Positions 34,623 to 43,555 are shown, counted from the first letter of the stretch. The stretch: 64,000 nt of DNA from Allobosea sp. (GCF_017308015.1 NZ_JAFKFW010000002.1:434001-498000); one strand, 5' to 3'. A program made the numbers and translations. The notes: generated from the sequence alone by a model not told the origin.

Positions 34623-36398
34623 TCACGCGTCGAAGACCGCTGCCGCATCGGCTATGGCGCCTGCGCCTTCCGTCACCGCGAGTTCGAGAGCCGGGGCCTC
34701 GGTCGCAATGCATTCGGCATGGAAGCGGGCAGTTGCGAGATCGGCCGCGCCCTCCGCCTCGGAACGGGTCGCGAGCGCCTTCTTCGCCAGCCCCGTACCG
34801 CCCTGCGCCAGCGCGAAGAGCTTCAGATAGGGCGTGGCGCCCGCCAGCGCGTCGGCCTGGCTCGTGCCAAGCGTGTTCAGCATCCAATCCGTCGCACGCT
34901 CCAGTGCATCGACGGCGGCGCCGAGCCGGGCGGCGGCGTGACCGAAGCCCGGATTATTGGCGCGCTCGACCTCGCCGACGATGCCGCGCAACTCCATGAT
35001 CAGCGCCTTCACCGCCCCGCCGCCGGAGAGCGGCAATTTGCGGGTGACGAGGTCGATCGCCTGGATGCCGTTGGTGCCCTCGTAGATCGCAGCGATGCGG
35101 GCGTCGCGCAGATGCTGGGCGGCGCCGGTCTCCTCGACGAAGCCCATACCGCCATGGACCTGCACGCCGGTCGAGGCCACATCGATGCCGATATCCGTGG
35201 CATAGGCCTTGGCGATGGGCGTGAGGATGGCGGCGCGCTCGGAGGCGACCTTGCGCTTGCCCTCGTCGGTCTCGCGATGCGAGCGGTCGAGCGCCTCCGC
35301 GACCTGATAGGAGATCGCGCGGGCACCCTGCGTCTTGGCGCGCATGTCCATCAGCATGCGGCGCACGTCCGGATGGACGATGATCGGGCTCATCGGGGCG
35401 CCCTTGGGCGCATCGAGCGCCGCGCCCTGCTTGCGCTCATGAGCAAAGGCGAGCGCCTGCTGATAGGCGCGCTCGGCAATGGCGACACCCTGCAGGGCGA
35501 CGTTGAGGCGGGCGTTGTTCATCATCGTGAACATGCAGGCGAGACCGCGATTTTCCTCACCGATCAGCCAACCGATCGCGCCGCCATTGTCGCCAAAGGC
35601 CATCGAACAGGTCGGCGAGGCGTGGATGCCGAGCTTGTGCTCGATGCCGGAGCAACGCAGATCATTGTGAACGCCGAGCGATCCATCGGCATTGACGATG
35701 AATTTCGGCACGAGGAAGAGCGAGATGCCGCGCGTGCCGGCAGGGGCGTCCGGCAGGCGCGCCAGCACGAGATGCACGATGTTCTCGGTCAGGTCGTGCT
35801 CGCCATAGGTGATGAAGATCTTCTGGCCGGTGATGCGATAGGTGCCGTCGCCGACACGCTCGGCCTTGCTGCGCAGCGCGTTGAGGTCCGAGCCGGCCTG
35901 GGGCTCGGTCAGGTTCATCGTACCCATCCACTCGCCGGAGACGAGCTTGGCGAGATAGGTCTCCTTGAGATGGTCGGAACCATGGGCATGGAGCGCCTCG
36001 ATCGCGCCGACCGTCAGCAACGGGCCGAGAGCGAAGGCGAAGGCCGCCGAGTTCCACATCTCGATGCAGGCCGATTGCAGCAAGGTCGGCAGCCCCTGCC
36101 CGCCATAGGCTTCCGGCGCCGGGAGCGCGTTCCAGCCCGCTTCGGCCCAGGCCTTGTAGGCCTCCTTCCAGCCCGGCGGGGTGGTGACGGCGCCGTCCTT
36201 CAGCTTCGAGCCGTTGAGATCGCCGACACGGTTCAGCGGCGCGATCACGTCGGCGGCGAATTTCGCGGCCTCGTCGAGCACGGCTTCGGCGACGCCGCCG
36301 TCGAGCTCCGGCGCGAGCCCGTCGGCGATGAGCCGGTCGAGCCCCGCAACGTGGCGCATGGTGGAGAGCATGTCGGAAACCGGGGCGCGATAGCTCAT
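34623..36398 (-). CDS. Acyl-CoA dehydrogenase with C-terminal ACDH_C domain
   Basis: A 591-aa FAD acyl-CoA dehydrogenase of the long form (about 590-600 aa) common in alphaproteobacteria. The N-terminal and middle domains include GTMNLTEPQAGSDLNALR and ITGQKIFITYGEHDLTENI, and the C-terminal helical domain has QVHGGMGFVEETGAAQHLRDARI and YEGTNGIQAIDLVTRKL. The late region adds the ACDH_C extension of this subgroup. It introduces the alpha-beta double bond in an acyl-CoA, with chain length unknown. ATG follows GGAGAG. It is divergent from the Sua5 gene across a gap that holds an AT palindrome. Confidence 0.9.
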   Translation of the reverse strand: MSYRAPVSDMLSTMRHVAGLDRLIADGLAPELDGGVAEAVLDEAAKFAADVIAPLNRVGDLNGSKLKDGAVTTPPGWKEAYKAWAEAGWNALPAPEAYGGQGLPTLLQSACIEMWNSAAFAFALGPLLTVGAIEALHAHGSDHLKETYLAKLVSGEWMGTMNLTEPQAGSDLNALRSKAERVGDGTYRITGQKIFITYGEHDLTENIVHLVLARLPDAPAGTRGISLFLVPKFIVNADGSLGVHNDLRCSGIEHKLGIHASPTCSMAFGDNGGAIGWLIGEENRGLACMFTMMNNARLNVALQGVAIAERAYQQALAFAHERKQGAALDAPKGAPMSPIIVHPDVRRMLMDMRAKTQGARAISYQVAEALDRSHRETDEGKRKVASERAAILTPIAKAYATDIGIDVASTGVQVHGGMGFVEETGAAQHLRDARIAAIYEGTNGIQAIDLVTRKLPLSGGGAVKALIMELRGIVGEVERANNPGFGHAAARLGAAVDALERATDWMLNTLGTSQADALAGATPYLKLFALAQGGTGLAKKALATRSEAEGAADLATARFHAECIATEAPALELAVTEGAGAIADAAAVFDA

Positions 36399-36542
36399 AG
36401 GTCGTCTCTCCTCGAGGCCGCTACTTACCCATGAAAGCAGCCGCAGCCTGCATTTGCCGTTGCCGCGATGGTAGCGAGGAACTATCGCCTAAGCCACGCG
36501 CAAGCGAGCGCGACCTTCGTCCCGTGTCGTGCTCACCAGTTA

Positions 36543-36556
36543 GTTTATATATAAAC
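36543..36556. promoter_or_regulatory. AT-rich 14-base palindrome between acyl-CoA dehydrogenase and Sua5 genes
   Basis: GTTTATATATAAAC is a perfect palindrome, striking in GC-rich DNA. It lies 20 bases before the Sua5 GTG and about 145 bases from the dehydrogenase ATG. It could be a -10 element of the Sua5 promoter, an operator for fatty-acid regulation, or both. Confidence 0.45.
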
Positions 36557-36576
36557 CATCATCGGTCAATCGCGTC

Positions 36577-37557
36577 GTGAACCAGCTCCTGCCCTCCTCC
36601 CGCCAGACGAAGCTCCTCGCCGCCGATGTCTCCAGCATCGCTGATGCGGCGGCGCTGCTGCGCGCAGGCGGGCTCGTCGCGATGCCGACCGAGACCGTCT
36701 ACGGGCTCGCGGCGGACGCGACTTCGGGCACGGCGGTTGCCGGCATCTACGCTGCCAAGGAGCGTCCGAGCTTCAACCCGCTGATCTCGCATCTGCCCGA
36801 TCTCATGAGCGCGCGCCGTCAGGGCCTGTTCGATGCGAACGCACTGGCGCTGGCGCAAGCATTCTGGCCGGGGCCATTGACGCTGGTCGTGCCGGCTTCG
36901 TCAGGCTGCACCGTCAGCGATCTGGCGCGGGCGGGACTTCCGTCCGTCGCATTGCGCGTCCCGTCCCATCCGGTCGCACATGCTGTGCTGGAGGCTGCCG
37001 GACGGCCGATCGCGGCGCCCTCCGCCAACCGCTCCGGGCGGATCAGCGCGACCAGCGCCGCTCATGTGCTGGCCGACCTTGAAGGCCGCATCGACGCCAT
37101 CCTCGATGCCGGTTCGACCGAGGTCGGGGTCGAATCCACCATCGTCGCCTGCCTCGACGGCGCGCCGCGCCTGCTGCGCCCGGGCGGCGTTCCGCGCGAG
37201 GCGATCGAGCATGTGATCGGCCGGCCGCTGGTCATCGCGGGCGATGCCGGCCATGCGCCGATCTCGCCCGGCATGCTCGCCTCGCATTATGCGCCGGCAG
37301 CGCGGGTCAGGCTCGACGCCGACGCGCCCGATGATGGCGAAGCCTGGCTCGGCTTCGGCCCCGAGGAGCACAAGCATCCGGCTTCGCTCAATCTCAGCCC
37401 GAGCGGCGACCTGCATGAGGCTGCCGCCCATCTCTTCGGCTACATGCGCCGGCTCGACGAGATGGGGCGGAAAACCATCGCAGTTGCCCGCATCCCCGAG
37501 CGTGAGCTGGGCGAGGCGATCAATGATCGTCTGCGGCGCGCCGCCGCGCCGCGCTGA
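36577..37557 (+). CDS. L-threonylcarbamoyladenylate synthase (Sua5/YrdC family)
   Basis: A 326-aa Sua5-type enzyme that makes threonylcarbamoyl-AMP from threonine, bicarbonate and ATP for the t6A37 modification of ANN-decoding tRNAs. The YrdC domain shows VAMPTETVYGLAADATSG, KERPSFNPLISHL and APSANRSGRISATSAAHV. A linker and C-terminal Sua5 domain follow (ISPGMLASHYAPAARVRL). The start is GTG and gives MNQLLPSSRQT. The long form with the Sua5 domain is the rule in alphaproteobacteria. Confidence 0.93.
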   Translation: MNQLLPSSRQTKLLAADVSSIADAAALLRAGGLVAMPTETVYGLAADATSGTAVAGIYAAKERPSFNPLISHLPDLMSARRQGLFDANALALAQAFWPGPLTLVVPASSGCTVSDLARAGLPSVALRVPSHPVAHAVLEAAGRPIAAPSANRSGRISATSAAHVLADLEGRIDAILDAGSTEVGVESTIVACLDGAPRLLRPGGVPREAIEHVIGRPLVIAGDAGHAPISPGMLASHYAPAARVRLDADAPDDGEAWLGFGPEEHKHPASLNLSPSGDLHEAAAHLFGYMRRLDEMGRKTIAVARIPERELGEAINDRLRRAAAPR

Positions 37558-37587
37558 TTCCGCTCTCTCGGATTTGAACTCCTCCAG

Positions 37588-37603
37588 CTTGCATCACTGC
37601 AAG
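37588..37603. promoter_or_regulatory. Dyad before the second LysR gene
   Basis: CTTGCA-tcac-TGCAAG is a perfect inverted repeat 37 bases before the LysR ATG, with the size and position of a LysR autoregulatory site. The half-site CTTGCA also occurs in the palindrome of the Lrp gene at 14743-14755, with a one-base spacer there. Confidence 0.5.
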
Positions 37604-37640
37604 ATATCGGCTTGCGTGCCCGCAGGAGGATGCCTCGCCG

Positions 37641-38540
37641 ATGAACGCCAAACTCGCCTGGGACGATTTCCGGCTTATCAAGGCCATTGCCGATCATGAC
37701 GGGCTGACCGGGGCGGCGGCCGCGCTATCCGTCAATCATTCGACCGTGTTCCGGCGGCTCGGCCAGATCGAGGAGCTCGTCGGCCTGCCGCTCTTCGAGC
37801 GCCGCAAGTCCGGCTATGTCGCGACCGTCGCCGGTGCCGAGATGGCAGCGCTGGCAAGCCGAATGGACGAGGATGTCACCGCCTTCGCGCGACGCCTCGC
37901 CGGGCGCGACGTCGCCCCCTCGGGCGAATTGCGGATCACCACGACCGACACGCTCTACCAGAACGTGCTGCTGCCGATCTTCGCGGCCTTTCGCCGGGCG
38001 CATCCCTTGATCCGGCTCGATGTCGTCATCGGCAATCAGGCGCTCAACCTGTCGAAGCGCGACGCCGATATCGCGATCCGCGCCAGCGACACGCCGGGCG
38101 AGACGCTGGTCGGCCGCCGCATCGCCACCATCGCCTGGGCGATCTACGGCCGCGCCGCGGACGGGATCACGACCGAGGAGGAAGCGAGCCCCGCCCTGCT
38201 CTATCAGCGCGACTGGGTCGCGCTCGGCGACCAGCTCTCGCATGTGAAGGCAGCCCGCTTCGTGCGCGAGCATGTCGTGCCGGAGCGGATCGCGCTGAAA
38301 AGCTCGGCGGTTCTCGGCATCGCGGAAGCTGTCGCGCAGGGCCTCGGCATCGGACCGCTGCCCTGCTTCATCGCCGACCAGCGGTCCGACCTGATCCGGC
38401 TCCTGCCGCCGAATCCGGATTTCGCCACGGGTCTCTGGGTGTTGACACATCCCGATATCCGGCACGTGCCGCGTGTACGCGCCTTCATGGATTTCTGCAG
38501 CAACGAGCTCGCCAGGCAGCGGGCGCTGTTCGAGGGATAG
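37641..38540 (+). CDS. LysR-family transcriptional regulator (second)
   Basis: A 299-aa LysR regulator. The helix-turn-helix contains GLTGAAAALSVNHSTVFRRL (residues about 24-43), and the effector domain begins with GELRITTTDTLYQNVLLPIF. The form of the HTH (VNHSTVFRRLGQIEE) fits a subgroup that acts mainly as local regulators. It ends 3 bases before the convergent AcuI-type gene. No target is divergent from it, so only the autoregulatory dyad upstream is a suggested site. Confidence 0.9.
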   Translation: MNAKLAWDDFRLIKAIADHDGLTGAAAALSVNHSTVFRRLGQIEELVGLPLFERRKSGYVATVAGAEMAALASRMDEDVTAFARRLAGRDVAPSGELRITTTDTLYQNVLLPIFAAFRRAHPLIRLDVVIGNQALNLSKRDADIAIRASDTPGETLVGRRIATIAWAIYGRAADGITTEEEASPALLYQRDWVALGDQLSHVKAARFVREHVVPERIALKSSAVLGIAEAVAQGLGIGPLPCFIADQRSDLIRLLPPNPDFATGLWVLTHPDIRHVPRVRAFMDFCSNELARQRALFEG

Positions 38541-38543
38541 GCC

Positions 38544-39530
38544 TCAGCCGATCTCGACGACGACGCGGCCCTTGACCTTGCCGTCCACGATGGCCTTGCC
38601 GGTCTCGACCACGGCTTCCAGCGGGATCGTCGTGGTGATCAGGGCGAGCTTGTCGCGATCGAGGTCGCTGGCGAGGCGCCGCCACGCCTCGATCCGGCGC
38701 GGCTTCGGGCACATCACCGAATCGACGCCGAGCAGGGCGACGCCGCGCAGGATGAAGGGCGCGACCGAGGCCGGCAGGTCCATGCCCTGCGCCAGACCGC
38801 AGGCAGCAATGGCGCCGCCGTACTTGGTCATCGAGAGCAGGTTCGCCAGGGTATGCGAGCCGACCGCGTCGACGCCGGCAATCCAGCGCTCCTTGCCCAG
38901 CGGACGGCCGGGCGCCGCCAACTCGTTGCGGTCGATGATCTCGGCCGCGCCGAGGCTCCTCAGGTATTCGGCCTCCTCCGCCCGGCCGGTCGACGCCATG
39001 ACCTGCCAACCGGCCTTGGCCAGGAGCGCTATCGCGACCGAGCCGACGCCGCCGGCAGCGCCCGTGACCACGACCGGGCCGTCGGCGGGTTTCAGACCGT
39101 GCTTCTCGAGCGCCAGCACGCAAAGCATCGCTGTGTAGCCGGCCGTGCCGATCGCCATCGCCTCGGCAGGGGTCAGGCCCGCCGGCAGCGGCACCAGCCA
39201 GTCGCCCTTGACCCGGCTCTTCTGGGCGTAGGCGCCGAGATGCGTCTCGCCGGTACCCCAGCCGTTGAGCACGACGAGATCGCCCGGCTTGAACCCGGGG
39301 TGTTCGGAGGACTCGACCCGGCCAGCGAAGTCGATGCCGGGGATCATCGGCCAACGACGCACCACCGGCGCCTTGCCGGTAATGGCGAGCCCGTCCTTGT
39401 AGTTCACCGTCGAGTGGGTGACGCGGACGGTGACGTCGCCCTCCATCAGGTCGCTCTCGGCAAAATCGGTGAAGGCGAGATTCGGCCCGGTCTCGCCCTT
39501 GGTCGCCACGAGGGCCTTGAACGTCGTCAT
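38544..39530 (-). CDS. acuI: Acrylyl-CoA reductase AcuI / YhdH-type quinone oxidoreductase
   Basis: A 328-aa medium-chain dehydrogenase of the YhdH/AcuI family, which reduces acryloyl-CoA to propionyl-CoA with NADPH. Family motifs are [41 protein letters not shown] and the cofactor loop [16 protein letters not shown]. No zinc ligands are present, as expected. Start: the second of two close ATGs after GGAG. The function in detoxifying acrylate or 3-hydroxypropionate metabolites is known for the family and inferred here. The first half of its leader contains GTGTAGAC. Confidence 0.88.
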   Translation of the reverse strand: MTTFKALVATKGETGPNLAFTDFAESDLMEGDVTVRVTHSTVNYKDGLAITGKAPVVRRWPMIPGIDFAGRVESSEHPGFKPGDLVVLNGWGTGETHLGAYAQKSRVKGDWLVPLPAGLTPAEAMAIGTAGYTAMLCVLALEKHGLKPADGPVVVTGAAGGVGSVAIALLAKAGWQVMASTGRAEEAEYLRSLGAAEIIDRNELAAPGRPLGKERWIAGVDAVGSHTLANLLSMTKYGGAIAACGLAQGMDLPASVAPFILRGVALLGVDSVMCPKPRRIEAWRRLASDLDRDKLALITTTIPLEAVVETGKAIVDGKVKGRVVVEIG

Positions 39531-39627
39531 CACCATCTCCGAAACCTGCAAACGCGAAGGCCGACAAGGTTGCAGCGGCGTGGCGCCACCGCAACCCCAT
39601 CGGCCGTGTGTAGACGCGCCATCCCGA

Positions 39628-40860
39628 TCAGGCGGGCTGCGCTTCCGGCCGCTGCACCGGCCGCTCAACGATCGGCAGGTTGATCAGGGCCGAGGCGACG
39701 CCGAGCGCAACCGAGAGCCACCAGACGAACTGGTAGTTGCCCATCGATTCGTAGAGCACGCCACCGAGCCAGACCCCAAGAAACCCGCCGACCTGATGCG
39801 AAAAGAAGGCGAAACCGTAGAGCATCGCCATGTACTTGGTGCCGAACATCAGCATGACCAGCGACGAGGTCGGCGGCACGGTCGAGAGCCAGAACAGACC
39901 GATGACGATACCGAAGGTGATCGCCGTGGTTGGGCTCGGCGGCAGCAGGATGAAAGCGGCGATCGCGACCGCCCGGCCGAGATAGATCCAGGCGAGGAGA
40001 TGGCGCTTCGGCATCCGCGTCGAGAGCCAGCCCGAGGAAAGCGAACCCACGGCATTGGCGAGACCGATGACCGCGAGCGTCCAGCCGCCGACCCAGGCCG
40101 GCAGGCCGGCATCCTTGAGATAAGCCGGCATATGCACGGTGATGAAGGCGAGCTGGAAGCCGCAGGTGAAGAAGCCGAGCACGAGCAGGACGTAGCTGCG
40201 ATGCTTGAAGGCCTCGCTCAGCGCCTGCACGATCGTCTGGTTGGGCAAATTGGCTGCTGCAGCGCCTGCCGCAACACCGGTCTTGCGCGTCGCCAGCACG
40301 ACCGAGATCGGCAGGATCGGCAGCAGCGTGAAAGCGAAGACGATAAGCGCCTGCTGCCAGCCCAGCGTGTCGATCAGGATGTTGCCGATCGGCGGGAACA
40401 GGAACTGGCCGAAGGAGCCCGCGGCAGTCCCGGCGCCGAAGGCCATCGGCCGCCACTGCTCCGGCAGGAGCTTGCCGAAGGCGGCGAGCACGAGGTTGAA
40501 CGAGCAGGCAGAGAGGCCGAAGCCGATCAGCACGCCGGCACCCAGATGAAGCTGGAGCGGCGTCGTCGCATACGCCATCATGACGAGGCCGGCGGCATAG
40601 AGGATGGCCCCGACGCAGAGCACGCGCACCGTGCCGTAACGATCCGCGATCGCGCCGGCGAAGGGCGCGCCGAGCCCCCAGAGCAGGTTCTGGATCGCCA
40701 GCGCCAGGCCGAAGATATCGCGGCCCCAGTTGAACTGAACCGTCATCGGGATCTGGAACAGACCGGCACTGGCACGCGGGCCGAAGGTGATCAGGGCGAT
40801 CAGGCAGCCGGCAGCGACGATGATCTCGGGAGCGTAGCTGCGCGCTGGCGTGGACGTCAT
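39628..40860 (-). CDS. MFS transporter, oxalate/formate or monocarboxylate-like
   Basis: A 410-aa major facilitator with about 12 membrane segments. It resembles the OFA/monocarboxylate porter group, with [32 protein letters not shown] at TM1-2 (shortened here: [19 protein letters not shown]) and [20 protein letters not shown] at the loop before TM7-8. GGAGAT lies 5 bases before ATG. It is followed after 97 bases by the AcuI-type gene on the same strand, and a role in organic acid uptake that feeds AcuI is possible but unproved. Confidence 0.87.
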   Translation of the reverse strand: MTSTPARSYAPEIIVAAGCLIALITFGPRASAGLFQIPMTVQFNWGRDIFGLALAIQNLLWGLGAPFAGAIADRYGTVRVLCVGAILYAAGLVMMAYATTPLQLHLGAGVLIGFGLSACSFNLVLAAFGKLLPEQWRPMAFGAGTAAGSFGQFLFPPIGNILIDTLGWQQALIVFAFTLLPILPISVVLATRKTGVAAGAAAANLPNQTIVQALSEAFKHRSYVLLVLGFFTCGFQLAFITVHMPAYLKDAGLPAWVGGWTLAVIGLANAVGSLSSGWLSTRMPKRHLLAWIYLGRAVAIAAFILLPPSPTTAITFGIVIGLFWLSTVPPTSSLVMLMFGTKYMAMLYGFAFFSHQVGGFLGVWLGGVLYESMGNYQFVWWLSVALGVASALINLPIVERPVQRPEAQPA

Positions 40861-40886
40861 GGCTATCTCCGAGGCGTCGTATGTGT

Positions 40887-40894
40887 GTCTACAC
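40887..40894. promoter_or_regulatory. GTCTACAC element before the MFS gene, shared with the acuI leader
   Basis: GTCTACAC lies 26 bases before the MFS start. The same element in the other orientation (GTGTAGAC, 39608-39615) lies 78 bases before the acuI start. Shared spelling at both gene fronts suggests a common regulator, but an 8-base match can arise by chance. Confidence 0.3.
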
Positions 40895-40982
40895 GTTACC
40901 GCCCTGCCCTCAGGGCAACCAACGCGATTTCGTGAAATCTCGCATCACGACAACGCATGGAAGGCAAGGGGTGTGTGCGCTG

Positions 40983-40997
40983 TTAACCGGTGCTCAA
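40983..40997. promoter_or_regulatory. Imperfect CtrA-like box before the SleB-type hydrolase gene
   Basis: TTAA-ccggtgc-TCAA has the 7-base spacing of a CtrA site with one mismatch (TCAA for TTAA) and lies 42 bases before the hydrolase start. In this order cell-wall hydrolases are plausible CtrA targets. The match is not perfect. Confidence 0.3.
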
Positions 40998-41039
40998 CCT
41001 TACCGAGGTGATAACGGATTCCAACGAAGGCGCGCGGGT

Positions 41040-42392
41040 ATGGCTGCGTTTTTCGTTCCGTGCGATCGGGACGGGTGTGTCGCTTTGAGTCATTGGCGTG
41101 TGCACAGGCATGGGCGGAAGGCGCGCCCCCTCGGCATCAGATGGGCCGCGAGCACCGTCGCGCCCTGGGCCCTGTCCGTCGGCATGCTCGTCTCCTTCAC
41201 CGCCTCCGCCGGCCAGAACTTCGGGCCGACAGGCCTTCCCTCCAGCGCCATTCCACGAGTTGCGCCCGGCCCGGTCTCGGAACTGGCCGAAGGCCCTTCG
41301 ATGCTGGTCGCAGCCAGCGCGTTTCGACTGCCCGGCCTCGCCCTGAGCTCGGCCGTGATGCAGGCGAAGCTTTCTTTCGAAGACCCGGAGCGGCGCATCG
41401 TCGTCGACCCGCGCGCGCCGCGCGAGGACATGAAGCGTTCCGCCGCAGCGACCTTTCCCGAGGTCGACCGCACCGCCAAGGGCGACATGCTGCCGAGCCT
41501 GCGACCAGGCCTCACCGAACATCCTTCCATCGAGCTGGAACGCGTGGTCTTCGGCGATACCCAGCCGAAGCTGATTTCGGGCGGCTTCTCCATCGACGCG
41601 ATGCGGGCGGCCGAGGCCGTCGACGGACCGCAGACCGGTTTCGAGCCCTATGCCGATGACGAAGGGCTGACCGATCCGGCGTTGTCCGACTCCTCGCCCA
41701 TCTCGCCACTGAAGCCGAAGATCCTCTCGGCGCGGCAAGCGGAGCTGCACCTCGAAAGCATCGACGGCTCGTCGCCCTCGGTCCCGCCTGCGAGCCAGGT
41801 TTCCTCGTCGACACCGCTCGTCGGCTCGGTCATGGGTACCCTGACGCCATCCGCCCTGCCGGCCCATCCGGCGCCACAGCAGCGGGGACGCATCGCAATG
41901 GCCTCCGCGCCGGCCAATCGCGACCTGCGGCTCGCCGAGCCCGGCGTGAAGCAGGACTACACCAAGCTGATCGCGCCGGAGAACATGGCGAAGGAACAGC
42001 GCTGCCTTGCAGAAGCGGTTTATTTCGAGGCTCGCTCCGAGTCGCTTCAGGGACAGGCGGCCGTGGCGCAGGTGGTGCTCAACCGCGTAAAGAGCGGGCT
42101 CTATCCGAGCAGCGTCTGCGGCGTGGTCTACCAGAACAGCAACCGCTATCTCTCCTGCCAGTTCACCTTTACCTGCGAGGGCAAGTCGCTGCGCATCACC
42201 GAGCCCGCCGCCTGGCGCGATGCGGTCAGGATCGCTCGCGAGGTCTATGACGGCACGAGCTATCTACCGGAGGTCGGCGCCTCGACGCATTATCACGCCA
42301 ATTACGTGCGTCCCTATTGGGCGAAGAAGCTGAAGAAAATGGATACGATCGGCCAGCACGTCTTCTACCAGTTGCGGCCGGGGCAGACGTGA
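41040..42392 (+). CDS. SleB-like cell-wall hydrolase
   Basis: A 450-aa protein with a C-terminal Hydrolase_2 (SleB) domain of about 120 residues: RCLAEAVYFEARSESLQGQA with the catalytic Glu, NRVKSGLYPSSVCGVVYQN, then THYHANYVRPYWAKKL near the end. An N-terminal hydrophobic segment (TVAPWALSVGMLVSFTASAG, near residues 45-65) should direct it to the periplasm or membrane. The middle 200 residues are Pro/Ser/Ala-rich linker. Such enzymes act on peptidoglycan, probably as lytic transglycosylases or amidases. ATG at 41040 follows AAGG. The open frame upstream is less likely coding. Confidence 0.87.
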   Translation: MAAFFVPCDRDGCVALSHWRVHRHGRKARPLGIRWAASTVAPWALSVGMLVSFTASAGQNFGPTGLPSSAIPRVAPGPVSELAEGPSMLVAASAFRLPGLALSSAVMQAKLSFEDPERRIVVDPRAPREDMKRSAAATFPEVDRTAKGDMLPSLRPGLTEHPSIELERVVFGDTQPKLISGGFSIDAMRAAEAVDGPQTGFEPYADDEGLTDPALSDSSPISPLKPKILSARQAELHLESIDGSSPSVPPASQVSSSTPLVGSVMGTLTPSALPAHPAPQQRGRIAMASAPANRDLRLAEPGVKQDYTKLIAPENMAKEQRCLAEAVYFEARSESLQGQAAVAQVVLNRVKSGLYPSSVCGVVYQNSNRYLSCQFTFTCEGKSLRITEPAAWRDAVRIAREVYDGTSYLPEVGASTHYHANYVRPYWAKKLKKMDTIGQHVFYQLRPGQT

Positions 42393-42447
42393 GGACGGCA
42401 GGCTCCTCCGCCCTCTTGGGGCCCGGGAAGGCGAACCGGCGCGAAGG

Positions 42448-42564
42448 CTACCCGAACAGGAAATGCCAGAAGCCGTAGCCGACCACACCGAGCCAGCCCA
42501 GCGTTACGACCGTGGTCAGGCCCAGATAGAGCGCTATAAGCGCGTTGTCCTTGATATCCCCCAT
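42448..42564 (-). CDS. 38-residue single-pass membrane microprotein
   Basis: This reading frame has an ATG 5 bases after a clear GGAAGG and codes for MGDIKDNALIALYLGLTTVV plus 18 more residues. The whole sequence is one hydrophobic helix with a short charged N-terminus and ends in GFWHFLFG. It is convergent with the SleB gene (55 bases between stops). No family is known to me. The excellent ribosome-binding site and well-formed transmembrane segment argue it is real. The longer frame that contains it upstream has no support. Confidence 0.6.
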   Translation of the reverse strand: MGDIKDNALIALYLGLTTVVTLGWLGVVGYGFWHFLFG

Positions 42565-42961
42565 GCAACCTTCCGCGAAGAGTACCGGGCGATCTGTTCC
42601 GGCACCGGACCGGCCCGCCAGGATTCGGCATGAGCCGACGCGCGCCCGGCGTAGGTCGTAGCGACAAGCGGATGAAATCGACATCCTGCGTTCGAAGGAC
42701 GCGACCGGGGGCAGGCCGCTTCGGACATCGCCCCAGCCGTCAAGACGCTGGGTCCGCGCCGTCGCTCGCGGGCGGGGCGGCAAAACACTAAAAAGCGAGC
42801 GTTCCCATTCATTTGAGCGCAAGCTGCGTGAATGCGCCGAGCTGCCCCGAACTGGTTAATTTTACCTTGTTTTAGCGTTTACCTTGCGTTCATCACTTCC
42901 AGCGGGCTTCCTGTCCCCAACGAACGGCGTCTGGCGCCGAAACCGACAGGTCAGGTCCAAC
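42565..42961. other. 397-base gap with a candidate promoter, no gene seen
   Basis: The first 270 bases are GC-rich with no supported gene. The last 110 bases are A/T-rich and contain a direct repeat of TTTACCTTG (42861-42869 and 42878-42886, 17 bases apart), shortly before the ATG of the exported repeat protein at 42962. They may be paired regulator-binding sites or promoter elements. A CATTCA/TGAATG inverted repeat (42806-42834) lies just before. No tRNA or small RNA could be recognised. Confidence 0.5.
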
Positions 42962-43555
42962 ATGGTGCGCTCGCTTTCCTCAGGGTTCATCGCCGCTTCC
43001 GGCCTCGCAACCGCACTTGTGCTCGGCGCCTCGGCCGCCCAGGCCGGCAGCGGATGCCGCGGCTCCGCCTGCTACAACCTCGTCAACACGCCGCCGGTCT
43101 ATGGTTCGATCAACGAGACCTACCAGGTTCGGCCGGCCCAGGTGCAGCGCCGCATCATCCCGGCCGAGTACGAGACGGTCACCGACAATGTGATGATCGC
43201 CCCCGAGCGCCGCATCCCGCATCACCGCGCAGCGGTCTACGAGACCGTGACCGAGAAGGTGATGATCTCGGCAGCCACACGCCGCTGGGAGGTGACCCGG
43301 GACGCTTATGGCAACACGGTCGGCTGCTGGGTCAATGTGCCGGCCCGCTACGGCTACCAAAGCCGCCGTGTCGAGGTTTCCCCGGCGACGATCGATTACG
43401 AGACGGTGCCCGCCGTCTACACGCAGCGTCAGCGCCAGGTGATGGTGCGTCCGACCCAGGTGGTGCGGGAAGAGATCCCCGCCGTCTACGAAACCCGGCA
43501 GCGCCAGGTGATGGTCAGCCCCGGCGCGCAGTATTGGTCCCGCGCCCGCTATTGA
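42962..43555 (+). CDS. Exported repeat protein of unknown function
   Basis: A 197-aa secreted protein. Residues 1-28 form a signal peptide with cleavage likely after ASAAQA. The mature part holds four imperfect copies of an about 17-residue unit of the form P-A-x-Y-E-T-x-x-x-x-V-M-I/V, near residues 66-82, 88-104, 147-164 and 172-188. Three Cys (32, 37, 122) could form disulfides in the periplasm. The sequence is rich in Arg, Val, Tyr and Glu and resembles uncharacterised exported proteins of Rhizobiales. A strong terminator follows. Function is unknown, with a surface or stress role the best guess. Confidence 0.75.
   Translation: MVRSLSSGFIAASGLATALVLGASAAQAGSGCRGSACYNLVNTPPVYGSINETYQVRPAQVQRRIIPAEYETVTDNVMIAPERRIPHHRAAVYETVTEKVMISAATRRWEVTRDAYGNTVGCWVNVPARYGYQSRRVEVSPATIDYETVPAVYTQRQRQVMVRPTQVVREEIPAVYETRQRQVMVSPGAQYWSRARY

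Noticed and set aside
33519-36434. Very long open frame on the plus strand (971 codons) antisense to the acyl-CoA dehydrogenase and through the methyltransferase gene
   Set aside because: Its translation has no domain and low complexity. It arises because high-GC third positions keep the opposite frame free of stops. The minus-strand dehydrogenase and plus-strand methyltransferase show clear family motifs.
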